From contig JAUIMM010001266.1 of NCBI GenBank assembly GCA_031769625.1, positions 1 through 64,000 on the forward strand: DNA of 64,000 nt, in the 5' to 3' direction. Within the stretch, counting starts at the first letter, position 1, and each line of letters opens with the position of its first letter. The DNA comes from Taudactylus pleione (lineage: Eukaryota; Chordata; Amphibia; Anura; Myobatrachidae). Below, in pieces: positions 37,185 through 49,269 of this stretch. Both the position numbers and the translations under genes were made by a program. The notes below the pieces were generated by a model, which saw only the letters and a list, made by a program, of their open reading frames with translations, made no database searches and was not told where the DNA came from.

Positions 37185-37499
37185 CTGAATGTGTTGAAGA
37201 CCAAGACCCACAAATGTGATGTGAAATGTTTTTTCTCCCATGTTGCGTTTAAGAGAAAACAGCAAATGCTCGTTTTTGGCCAAAATGCATTGAAAGCAAT
37301 GGAAACAACAAAAGCGCATACTTTGTGATATCTCCTCTTGTAGCAAACACAGACAGCTCAAAATTTCACCGAATGTGTTGAAGACCAAGACCCACAAATG
37401 TGATGTGAAATGGTTTTTCTCCCATGTTGCATTTAAGAAAAAACAGAAAATGCTCGTTTTAGGCCAAAATGCATTGAAAGCAATGGAAACAACAAAAGC

Positions 37500-40400
37500 A
37501 CATACTTTGTGATATCTCCTCTTGTAGCAAACACAGACAGCTCAAAATTTCACCGAATGTGTTGAAGACCAAGTCCCACAGATGTGATGTGAAATGGTTT
37601 TTCTCCCATGTTGTGTTTAAGAGAAAACAGCAAATGCTCGTTTTAGGCCAAAATGCATTGAAAGCAATGGAAACAACAAAAGCGCATACTTTGTGATATC
37701 TCCTCTTGAAGCAAACACAGACAGCTCAAAATTTCACTGAATGTGTTGAAGACCAAGACCCACAAATGTGATGTGAAATGGTTTTTCTCCCATGTTGCAT
37801 TTAAGAGAAAACAGCAAATGCTCGTTTTAGGCCAAAATGCATTGAATGCAATGGAAACAACAAAAGCGCATACTTTGTGATATCTCCTCTTGTAGCAAAC
37901 ACAGACAGCTCAAAAATTCACCAAATGTGTTGAAGACCAAGACCCTCAAATGTGCTGTGAAATGGTTTTTCTCCCATGTTGAGTTGAAGAGAAAACAGCA
38001 AATGCTCGTTTTAGGCCAAAATGCATTGAAAGAAATGGAAACAACAAAAGCGCATACTTTGTGATATCTCTTCTTGTAGCAAACACAGACAGCTCAAAAT
38101 TTCACCAAATGTGTTGAAGACCAAGACCCACAAATGTGATGTGAAATGGTTTTTCTCCCATGTTGCATTTAAGAGAAAACAGCAAATGCTCGTTTTAGGC
38201 CAAAATGCATTGAAAGCAATGGAAACAACAAAAGCGCATACTTTGTGATATCTCCTCTTGTAACAAACACAGACAGCTCAAAATTTCACCAAATGTGTTG
38301 AAGACCAAGACCCACAGATGTGATGTGAAATGTTTTTTCTCCCATGTTGTGTTTAAGAGAAAACAGCAAGTGCTCGTTTTAGGCCAAAATGCATTGAAAG
38401 CAATGGAAACAACAAAAGCACATACTTTGTGATATCTCCTCTTGTAACAAACACAGACAGCTCTAAATTTCACGAAATGTGTTGAAGACCCAGACCCACA
38501 AATGAGATGTGAAATGGTTTTTCTCCCATGTTACGTTTAAGAGAAAACAGCAAATGCTCGTTTTAGGCCAAAATGCATTGAAAGCAATGGAAACAACAAA
38601 AGCGCATACTTTGTGATATCTCTTCTTGTAGCAAACACAGACAGCTCAAAATTTCACCGAATGTGTTGAAGACCAAGACCCACAAATGTGATGTGAAATG
38701 GTTTTTCTCCCATGTTGCATTTAAGAGAAAACAGCAAATGCTCGTTTTAGGCCAAAATGCATTGAAAGCAATGGAAACAACAAAAGCGCATACTTTGTGA
38801 TATCTCCTCTTGTAACAAACACAGACAGCTCAAAATTTCACAAAATGTGTTGAAGACCAAGACCCACAAATGTGATGTGAAATGTTTTTTCTCCCATGTT
38901 GTGTTTAAGAGAAAACAGCAAATGCTCGTTTTAGGCCAAAATGCATTGAAAGCAATGGAAACAACAAAAGCGCATACTTTGTGATATCTCCTCTTGTAGC
39001 AAACACAGACAGCTCAAAATTTCACTGAATGTGTTGAAGACCAAGTCCCACAAATGTGATGTGAAATGTTTTTTCTCCCATGTTGTGTTTAAGAGAAACC
39101 ACCAAATGCTCCTTTTAGGCCAAAATGCATTGAAAGCAATGGAAACATCAAAAGCGCATACTTTGTGATATCTCCTCTTGTAGCAAACACAGACAGCTCA
39201 AAATTTCACGAAATGTGTTGAAGACCCAGACCCACAAATGAGATGTGAAATGGTTTTTCTCTCATGTTGCGTTTATGAGAAAACAGCAAATGCTCGTTTT
39301 TGGCCAAAATGCATTGAAAGCAATGGAAACAACAAAAGCACATACTTTGTGATATCTCCTCTTGTAGCAAACACAGACTGCTCAAAATTTCACCGAATGT
39401 GTTGAAGACCAAGACCCACAAATGTGATGTGAAATGGTTTTTCTCCCATGTTGCATTTAAGAGAAAACAGCAAATGCTCGTTTTAGGCCAAAATGCATTG
39501 AAAGCAATGGAAACAACAAAAGGGCATACTTTGTGATATCTCCTCTTGTAGCAAACACTGACAGCTCAAAATATCACCAAATGTGTTGAAGACCAAGACC
39601 CACAAATGTGATGTGAAATGGTTTTTCTCCCATGTTGCGTTCAAGAGAAAAAAGCAAATGCTCGTTTTTATGCCAAAATGCATTGAAACCAATGGAAACC
39701 ACAAAAGTGCATACCTTTTGATATCTCCTCTTGTAGCAAACACCGATAGCTCAAAATTTCACTGAATGTGTTGAAGACCAAGACCCACAAATGTGATGTG
39801 AAATGTTTTTTCTCCCATGTTGCGTTTAAGAGAAAACAGCAAATGCTCGTTTTTGGCCAAAATGCATTGAAAGCAATGGAAACAACAAAAGCGCATACTT
39901 TGTGATATCTCCTCTTGTAGCAAACACAGACAGCTCAAAATTTCACCGAATGTGTTGAAGACCAAGACCCACAAATGTGATGTGAAATGGTTTTTCTCCC
40001 ATGTTGCATTTAAGAGAAAACAGCAAATGCTCGTTTTAGGCCAAAATGCATTGAAAGAAATGGAAACAACAAAAGCGCATACTTTGTGATATCTCCTCTT
40101 GTAGCAAACACAGACTGCTCAAAATTTCACCGAATGTGTTGAAGACCAAGACCCACAAATGTGATGTGAAATGGTTTTTCTCCCATGTTGCATTTAAGAG
40201 AAAACAGCAAATGCTCGTTTTAGGCCAAAATGCATTGAAAGCAATGGAAACAACAAAAGCGCATACTTTGTGATATCTCCTCTTGTAGCAAACACAGACA
40301 GCTCAAAATATCACCAAATGTGTTGAAGACCAAGACCCACAAATGTGATGTGAAATGGTTTTTCTCCCATGTTGCGTTCAAGAGAAACCATCAAATGCTC

Positions 40401-43400
40401 CTTTTAGGCCAAAATGCATTGAAAGCAATGGAAACATCAAAAGCGCATACTTTGTGATATCTCCTCTTGTAGCAAACACAGACAGCTCAAAATTTCACGA
40501 AATGTGTTGAAGACCCAGACCCACAAATGAGATGTGAAATGGTATTTCTCTCATGTTGCGTTTATGAGAAAACAGCAAATGCTCGTTTTTGGCCAAAATG
40601 CATTGAAAGCAATGGAAACAAGAAAAGAACATACTTTGTGATATCTCCTCTTGTAGCAAACACAGACAGCTCAAAATTTCACCGAATGTGTTGAAGACCA
40701 AGTCCCACAGATGTGATGTGAAATGGTTTTTCTCCCATGTTGTGTTTAAGAGAAAACAGCAAATGCTCGTTTTAGGCCAAAATGCATTGAAAGCAATGGA
40801 AACAACAAAAGCGCATACTTTGTGATATCTCCTCTTGAAGCAAACACAGACAGCTCAAAATTTCACTGAATGTGTTGAAGACCAAGACCCACAAATGTGA
40901 TGTGAAATGGTTTTTCTCCCATGTTGCATTTAAGAGAAAACAGCAAATGCTCGTTTTAGGCCAAAATGCATTGAATGCAATGGAAACAACAAAAGCGCAT
41001 ACTTTGTGATATCTCCTCTTGTAGCAAACACAGACAGCTCAAAAATTCACCAAATGTGTTGAAGACCAAGACCCTCAAATGTGCTGTGAAATGGTTTTTC
41101 TCCCATGTTGCTTTTAAGAGAAAACAGCAAATGCTCGTTTTAGGCCAAAATGCATTGAAAGAAATGGAAACAACAAAAGCGCATACTTTGTGATATCTCT
41201 TCTTGTAGCAAACACAGACAGCTCAAAATTTCACCAAATGTGTTGAAGACCAAGACCCACAAATGTGATGTGAAATGGTTTTTCTCCCATGTTGCATTTA
41301 AGAGAAAACAGCAAATGCTCGTTTTAGGCCAAAATGCATTGAAAGCAATGGAAACAACAAAAGCGCATACTTTGTGATATCTCCTCTTGTAACAAACACA
41401 GACAGCTCAAAATTTCACCAAATGTGTTGAAGACCAAGACCCACAGATGTGATGTGAAATGTTTTTTCTCCCATGTTGTGTTTAAGAGAAAACAGCAAGT
41501 GCTCGTTTTAGGCCAAAATGCATTGAAAGCAATGGAAACAACAAAAGCACATACTTTGTGATATCTCCTCTTGTAACAAACACAGACAGCTCTAAATTTC
41601 ACGAAATGTGTTGAAGACCCAGACCCACAAATGAGATGTGAAATGGTTTTTCTCCCATGTTACGTTTAAGAGAAAACAGCAAATGCTCGTTTTAGGCCAA
41701 AATGCATTGAAAGCAATGGAAACAACAAAAGCGCATACTTTGTGATATCTCTTCTTGTAGCAAACACAGACAGCTCAAAATTTCACCGAATGTGTTGAAG
41801 ACCAAGACCCACAAATGTGATGTGAAATGGTTTTTCTCCCATGTTGCATTTAAGAGAAAACAGCAAATGCTCGTTTTAGGCCAAAATGCATTGAAAGCAA
41901 TGGAAACAACAAAAGCGCATACTTTGTGATATCTCCTCTTGTAACAAACACAGACAGCTCAAAATTTCACAAAATGTGTTGAAGACCAAGACCCACAAAT
42001 GTGATGTGAAATGTTTTTTCTCCCATGTTGTGTTTAAGAGAAAACAGCAAATGCTCGTTTTAGGCCAAAATGCATTGAAAGCAATGGAAACAACAAAAGC
42101 GCATACTTTGTGATATCTCCTCTTGTAGCAAACACAGACAGCTCAAAATTTCACTGAATGTGTTGAAGACCAAGTCCCACAAATGTGATGTGAAATGTTT
42201 TTTCTCCCATGTTGTGTTTAAGAGAAACCACCAAATGCTCCTTTTAGGCCAAAATGCATTGAAAGCAATGGAAACATCAAAAGCGCATACTTTGTGATAT
42301 CTCCTCTTGTAGCAAACACAGACAGCTCAAAATTTCACGAAATGTGTTGAAGACCCAGACCCACAAATGAGATGTGAAATGGTTTTTCTCTCATGTTGCG
42401 TTTATGAGAAAACAGCAAATGCTAGTTTTTGGCCAAAATGCATTGAAAGCAATGGAAACAACAAAAGCACATACTTTGTGATATCTCCTCTTGTAGCAAA
42501 CACAGACTGCTCAAAATTTCACCGAATGTGTTGAAGACCAAGACCCACAAATGTGATGTGAAATGGTTTTTCTCCCATGTTGCATTTAAGAGAAAACAGC
42601 AAATGCTCGTTTTAGGCCAAAATGCATTGAAAGCAATGGAAACAACAAAAGGGCATACTTTGTGATATCTCCTCTTGTAGCAAACACAGACAGCTCAAAA
42701 TATCACCAAATGTGTTGAAGACCAAGACCCACAAATGTGATGTGAAATGGTTTTTCTCCCATGTTGCGTTCAAGAGAAAAAAGCAAATGCTCGTTTTTAT
42801 GCCAAAATGCATTGAAACCAATGGAAACCACAAAAGTGCATACCTTTTGATATCTCCTCTTGTAGCAAACACCGATAGCTCAAAATTTCACTGAATGTGT
42901 TGAAGACCAAGACCCACAAATGTGATGTGAAATGTTTTTTCTCCCATGTTGCGTTTAAGAGAAAACAGCAAATGCTCGTTTTTGGCCAAAATGCATTGAA
43001 AGCAATGGAAACAACAAAAGCGCATACTTTGTGATATCTCCTCTTGTAGCAAACACAGACAGCTCAAAATTTCACCGAATGTGTTGAAGACCAAGACCCA
43101 CAAATGTGATGTGAAATGGTTTTTCTCCCATGTTGCATTTAAGAGAAAACAGCAAATGCTCGTTTTAGGCCAAAATGCATTGAAAGCAATGGAAACAACA
43201 AAAGCGCATACTTTGTGATATCTCCTCTTGTAGCAAACACAGACTGCTCAAAATTTCACCGAATGTGTTGAAGACCAAGACCCACAAATGTGATGTGAAA
43301 TGGTTTTTCTCCCATGTTGCATTTAAGAGAAAACAGCAAATGCTCGTTTTAGGCCAAAATGCATTGAAAGCAATGGAAACAACAAAAGCGCATACTTTGT

Positions 43401-43510
43401 GATATCTCCTCTTGTAGCAAACACAGACAGCTCAAAATATCACCAAATGTGTTGAAGACCAAGACCCACAAATGTGATGTGAAATGGTTTTTCTCCCATG
43501 TTGCGTTCAA
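37500..43510. repeat. 3129-bp (17-monomer) tandem duplication
   Basis: About 37.50-40.38 kb matches 40.63-43.51 kb at a constant offset of 3129 bp. Diagnostic pairs include CAAATGTGCTGTG (about 37.95 and 41.08 kb), AGCAAGTGCTCG (38.37 and 41.50 kb), GCTCTAAATTTCAC (38.46 and 41.59 kb), ATGTTACGTTTAAG (38.53 and 41.66 kb), GACTGCTC and AAAGGGCAT. Differences are few (GTTGAGTTGAAG versus GTTGCTTTTAAG; CTCG versus CTAG near 42.42 kb). Between copies, about 40.38-40.66 kb derives instead from 36.70-36.97 kb. Confidence 0.8.
40360..40395. repeat. Chimeric monomer: G type fused to AGAAACCATC type
   Basis: The left side (AAAATATCAC upstream, then TTGCGTTCAAG) is the G monomer. The right side (AGAAACCATC, CTCCTTTTAGG, ACATCAAAAG) is the monomer found near 36.70 kb. 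The next monomer shares the private GGTATTTCTCTC and AAGAAAAGAACAT with 36.83-36.96 kb (offset 3682 bp, 20 monomers). The breakpoint lies in CAAGAGAAA, identical in both parents apart from the preceding base. A second join near 40.63-40.68 kb skips the G and two following monomers present after the donor. Confidence 0.8.
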
Positions 43511-43800
43511 GAGAAAAAAGCAAATGCTCCTTTTTAGGCCAAAATGCATTGAAACCAATGGAAACCACAAAAGTGCATACCTTTTGATATCTCCTCTTGT
43601 AGTAAACACCGATAGCTCAAAATTTCACTGAATGTGTTGAAGACCAAGACCCACAAATGTGATGTGAAATGTTTTTTCTCCCATGTTGCGTTTAAGAGAA
43701 AACAGCAAATGCTCGTTTTTGGCCAAAATGCATTGAAAGCAATGGAAACAACAAAAGCGCATACTTTGTGATATCTCCTCTTGTAGCAAACACAGACAGC
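42612..43800. repeat. 737-bp (4-monomer) repeat containing the G monomer
   Basis: The G monomer and the CTCGTTTTTGG monomer after it occur at 42712/42888 and again at 43449/43625, an offset of 737 bp. This equals four monomers, one of them the 185-bp G form. The second G copy carries CTCCTTTTTAGG instead of CTCGTTTTTATGCC. That variant links it to the copies at 49.5, 51.9, 57.6 and 62.4 kb. Confidence 0.75.
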
Positions 43801-45200
43801 TCAAAATTTCACCGAATGTGTTGAAGACCAAGACCCACAAATGTGATGTGAAATGGTTTTTCTCCCATGTTGCATTTAAGAGAAAACAGAAAATGCTCGT
43901 TTTAGGCCAAAATGCATTGAAAGCAATGGAAACAACAAAAGCACATTCTTTGTGATATCTCCTCTTGTAGCAAACACAGACAGCTCAAAATTTCACCGAA
44001 TGTGTTGAAGACCAAGTCCCACAGATGTGATGTGAAATGGTTTTTCTCCCATGTTGTGTTTAAGAGAAAACAGCAAATGCTCGTTTTAGGCCAAAATGCA
44101 TTGAAAGCAATGGAAACAACAAAAGCGCATACTTTGTGATATCTCCTCTTGAAGCAAACACAGACAGCTCAAAATTTCACTGAATGTGTTGAAGACCAAG
44201 ACCCACAAATGTGATGTGAAATGGTTTTTCTCCCATGTTGCATTTAAGAGAAAACAGCAAATGCTCGTTTTAGGCCAAAATGCATTGAATGCAATGGAAA
44301 CAACAAAAGCGCATACTTTGTGATATCTCCTCTTGTAGCAAACACAGACAGCTCAAAAATTCACCAAATGTGTTGAAGACCAAGACCCTCAAACGTGCTG
44401 TGAAATGGTTTTTCTCCCATGTTGCTTTTAAGAGAAAACAGCAAATGCTCGTTTTAGGCCAAAATGCATTGAAAGAAATGGAAACAACAAAAGCGCATAC
44501 TTTGTGATATCTCTTCTTGTAGCAAACACAGACAGCTCAAAATTTCACCGAATGTGTTGAAGACCAAGACCCACAGATGTGATGTGAAATGTTTTTTCTC
44601 CCATGTTGTGTTTAAGAGAAAACAGCAAGTGCTCGTTTTAGGCCAAAATGCATTGAAAGCAATGGAAACAACAAAAGCGCATACTTTGTGATATCTCCTC
44701 TTGTAACAAACACAGACAGCTCTAAATTTCACGAAATGTGTTGAAGACCCAGACCCACAAATGAGATGTGAAATGGTTTTTCTCCCATGTTGCGTTTAAG
44801 AGAAAACAGCAAATGCTCGTTTTAGGCCAAAATGCATTGAAAGCAATGGAAACAACAAAAGCGCATACTTTGTGATATCTCCTTTGTAACAAACACAGAC
44901 AGCTCAAAATTTCACCAAATGTGTTGAAGACCAAGACCCACAAATGTGATGTGAAATGTTTTTTCTCCCATGTTGTGTTTAAGAGAAACCACCAAATGCT
45001 CGTTTTAGGCCAAAATGCATTGAAAGCAATGGAAACAACAAAAGCGCATACTTTGTGATATCTCCTCATGTAGCAAACACAGACAGCTCAAAATTTCACG
45101 AAATGTGTTGAAGACCCAGACCCACAAATGTGATGTGAAATGTTTTTTCACCCATGTTGTGTTTAAGAGAAACCACCAAATGCTCGTTTTAGGCCAAAAT
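43250..45200. repeat. Segment duplicated at 6074-bp offset (matches 49.3-51.2 kb)
   Basis: Equivalent landmarks at 43349/49423, 43449/49523, 43625/49699, 44289/50363, 44454/50528 and 44722/50796 all differ by 6074 bp (33 monomers). Within it, the CAAATGTGCTGTG monomer is followed directly by a CACAGATG/AGCAAGTGCTCG monomer. In the copies at 38.1, 41.2 and 46.8 kb one monomer lies between, so this lineage lost a monomer near 44.54 kb. CTCCTTTGTAAC (1-nt deletion) near 44.88 kb also recurs at 50.96 kb. Confidence 0.75.
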
Positions 45201-45279
45201 GCATTGAAAGCAATGGAAACAACAAAAGCGCATACTTTGTGATATCTCCTCTTGTAACAAACACAGACAGCTCAAAATT

Positions 45280-48200
45280 TCACCAAATGTGTTGAAGACC
45301 AAGACCCACAGATGTGATGTGAAATGTTTTTTCTCCCATGTTGTGTTTAAGAGAAACCATCAAATGCTCCTTTTAGGCCAAAATGCATTGAAAGCAATGG
45401 AAACATCAAAAGCGCATACTTTGTGATATCTCCTCTTGTAGCAAACACAGACAGCTCAAAATTTCACGAAATGTGTTGAAGACCCAGACCCACAAATGAG
45501 ATGTGAAATGGTTTTTCTCTCATGTTGCGTTTATGAGAAAACAGCAAATGCTCGTTTTTGGCCAAAATGCATTGAAAGCAATGGAAACAAGAAAAGAACA
45601 TACTTTGTGATATCTCCTCTTGTAGCAAACACAGACAGCTCAAAATATCACCAAATGTGTTGAAGACCAAGACCCACAAATGTGATGTGAAATGGTTTTT
45701 CTCCCATGTTGCGTTCAAGAGAAAAAAGCAAATGCTCGTTTTTAGGCCAAAATGCATTGAAACCAATGGAAACCACAAAAGTGCCTACCTTTTGATATCT
45801 CCTCTTGTAGCAAACACCGATAGCTCAAAATTTCACTGAATGTGTTGAAGACCAAGACCCACAAATGTGATGTGAAATGTTTTTTCTCCCATGTTGCGTT
45901 TAAGAGAAAACAGCAAATGCTCGTTTTTGGCCAAAATGCATTGAAAGCAATGGAAACAACAAAAGCGCATACTTTGTGATATCTCCTCTTGTAGCAAACA
46001 CAGACAGCTCAAAATTTCACCGAATGTGTTGAAGACCAAGACCCACAAATGTGATGTGAAATGGTTTTTCTCCCATGTTGCATTTAAGAAAAAACAGAAA
46101 ATGCTCGTTTTAGGCCAAAATGCATTGAAAGCAATGGAAACAACAAAAGCACATACTTTGTGATATCTCCTCTTGTAGCAAACACAGACAGCTCAAAATT
46201 TCACCGAATGTGTTGAAGACCAAGTCCCACAGATGTGATGTGAAATGGTTTTTCTCCCATGTTGTGTTTAAGAGAAAACAGCAAATGCTCGTTTTAGGCC
46301 AAAATGCATTGAAAGCAATGGAAACAACAAAAGCGCATACTTTGTGATATCTCCTCTTGAAGCAAACACAGACAGCTCAAAATTTCACTGAATGTGTTGA
46401 AGACCAAGACCCACAAATGTGATGTGAAATGGTTTTTCTCCCATGTTGCATTTAAGAGAAAACAGCAAATGCTCGTTTTAGGCCAAAATGCATTGAATGC
46501 AATGGAAACAACAAAAGCGCATACTTTGTGATATCTCCTCTTGTAGCAAACACAGACAGCTCAAAAATTCACCAAATGTGTTGAAGACCAAGACCCTCAA
46601 ATGTGCTGTGAAATGGTTTTTCTCCAATGTTGCTTTTAAGAGAAAACAGCAAATGCTCGTTTTAGGCCAAAATGCATTGAAAGAAATGGAAACAACAAAA
46701 GCGCATACTTTGTGATATCTCTTCTTGTAGCAAACACAGACAGCTCAAAATTTCACCAAATGTGTTGAAGACCAAGACCCACAAATGTGATGTGAAATGG
46801 TTTTTCTCCCATGTTGCATTTAAGAGAAAACAGCAAATGCTCGTTTTAGGCCAAAATGCATTGAAAGCAATGGAAACAACAAAAGCGCATACTTTGTGAT
46901 ATCTCCTCTTGTAACAAACACAGACAGCTCATAATTTCACCAAATGTGTTGAAGACCAAGACCCACAGATGTGATGTGAAATGTTTTTTCTCCCATGTTG
47001 TGTTTAAGAGAAAACAGCAAGTGCTCGTTTTAGGCCAAAATGCATTGAAAGCAATGGAAACAACAAAAGCACATACTTTGTGATATCTCCTCTTGTAACA
47101 AACACAGACAGCTCTAAATTTCACGAAATGTGTTGAAGACCCAGACCCACAAATGAGATGTGAAATGGTTTTTCTCCCATGTTACGTTTAAGAGAAAACA
47201 GCAAATGCTCGTTTTAGGCCAAAATGCATTGAAAGCAATGGAAACAACAAAAGCGCATACTTTGTGATATCTCTTCTTGTAGCAAACACAGACAGCTCAA
47301 AATTTCACCGAATGTGTTGAAGACCAAGACCCACAAATGTGATGTGAAATGGTTTTTCTCCCATGTTGCATTTAAGAGAAAACAGCAAATGCTCGTTTTA
47401 GGCCAAAATGCATTGAAAGCAATGGAAACAAAAAAAGCGCATACTTTGTGATATCTCCTCTTGTAACAAACACAGACAGCTCAAAATTTCACAAAATGTG
47501 TTGAAGACCAAGACCCACAAATGTGATGTGAAATGTTTTTTCTCCCATGTTGTGTTTAAGAGAAAACAGCAAATGCTCGTTTTAGGCCAAAATGCATTGA
47601 AAGCAATGGAAACAACAAAAGCGCATACTTTGTGATATCTCCTCTTGTAGCAAACACAGACAGCTCAAAATTTCACTGAATGTGTTGAAGACCAAGTCCC
47701 ACAAATGTGATGTGAAATGTTTTTTCTCCCATGTTGTGTTTAAGAGAAACCACCAAATGCTCCTTTTAGGCCAAAATGCATTGAAAGCAATGGAAACATC
47801 AAAAGCGCATACTTTGTGATATCTCCTCTTGTAGCAAACACAGACAGCTCAAAATTTCACGAAATGTGTTGAAGACCCAGACCCACAAATGAGATGTGAA
47901 ATGGTTTTTCTCTCATGTTGCGTTTATGAGAAAACAGCAAATGCTCGTTTTTGGCCAAAATGCATTGAAAGCAATGGAAACAACAAAAGCACATACTTTG
48001 TGATATCTCCTCTTGTAGCAAACACAGACTGCTCAAAATTTCACCGAATGTGTTGAAGACCAAGACCCACAAATGTGATGTGAAATGGTTTTTCTCCCAT
48101 GTTGCATTTAAGAGAAAACAGCAAATGCTCGTTTTAGGCCAAAATGCATTGAAAGCAATGGAAACAATAAAAGGGCATACTTTGTGATATCTCCTCTTGT

Positions 48201-48600
48201 AGCAAACACAGACAGCTCAAAATATCACCAAATGTGTTGAAGACCAAGACCCACAAATGTGATGTGAAATGGTTTTTCTCCCATGTTGCGTTCAAGAGAA
48301 AAAAGCAAATGCTCGTTTTTAGGCCAAAATGCATTGAAACCAATGGAAACCACAAAAGTGCATACCTTTTGATATCTCCTCTTGTAGCAAACACCGATAG
48401 CTCAAAATTTCACTGAATGTGTTGAAGACCAAGACCCACAAATGTGATGTGAAATGTTTTTTCTCCCATGTTGCGTTTAAGAGAAAACAGCAAATGCTCG
48501 TTTTTGGCCAAAATGCATTGAAAGCAATGGAAACAACAAAAGCGCATACTTTGTGATATCTCCTCTTGTAGCAAACACAGACAGCTCAAAATTTCACCGA
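45280..48600. repeat. Segment duplicated at 8651-bp offset (matches 36.63-39.94 kb)
   Basis: About eighteen monomers correspond one to one with 36.63-39.94 kb at a constant offset of 8651 bp (47 monomers). Shared variants include AGAAACCATC, GAAAAGAACAT, GTGCCTACC, TTTAAGAAAAAACAG, ATGTTACG and GACTGCTC. Both ends are abrupt. Upstream (about 45.1 kb) the ACCCAGACCC/TTCACCC monomer does not match. Downstream (48.60 kb) the copy carries CAGAAAATG where 39.95 kb has CAGCAAATG. Confidence 0.75.
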
Positions 48601-49269
48601 ATGTGTTGAAGACCAAGACCCACAAATGTGATGTGAAATGGTTTTTCTCCCATGTTGCATTTAAGAGAAAACAGAAAATGCTCGTTTTAGGCCAAAATGC
48701 ATTGAAAGCAATGGAAACAACAAAAGCACATACTTTGTGATATCTCCTCTTGTAGCAAACACAGACAGCTCAAAATTTCACCGAATGTGTTGAAGACCAA
48801 GTCCCACAGATGTGATGTGAAATGGTTTTTCTCCCATGTTGTGTTTAAGAGAAAACAGCAAATGCTCGTTTTAGGCCAAAATGCATTGAAAGCAATGGAA
48901 ACAACAAAAGCGCATACTTTGTGATATCTCCTCTTGAAGCAAACACAGACAGCTCAAAATTTCACTGAATGTGTTGAAGACCAAGACCCACAAATGTGAT
49001 GTGAAATGGTTTTTCTCCCATGTTGCATTTAAGAGAAAACAGCAAATGCTCGTTTTAGGCCAAAATGCATTGAATGCAATGGAAACAACAAAAGCGCATA
49101 CTTTGTGATATCTCCTCTTGTAGCAAACACAGACAGCTCAAAATTTCACCAAATGTGTTGAAGACCAAGACCCTCAAATGTGCTGTGAAATGGTTTTTCT
49201 CCCATGTTGCTTTTAAGAGAAAACAGCAAATGCTCGTTTTAGGCCAAAATGCATTGAAAGAAATGGAAA

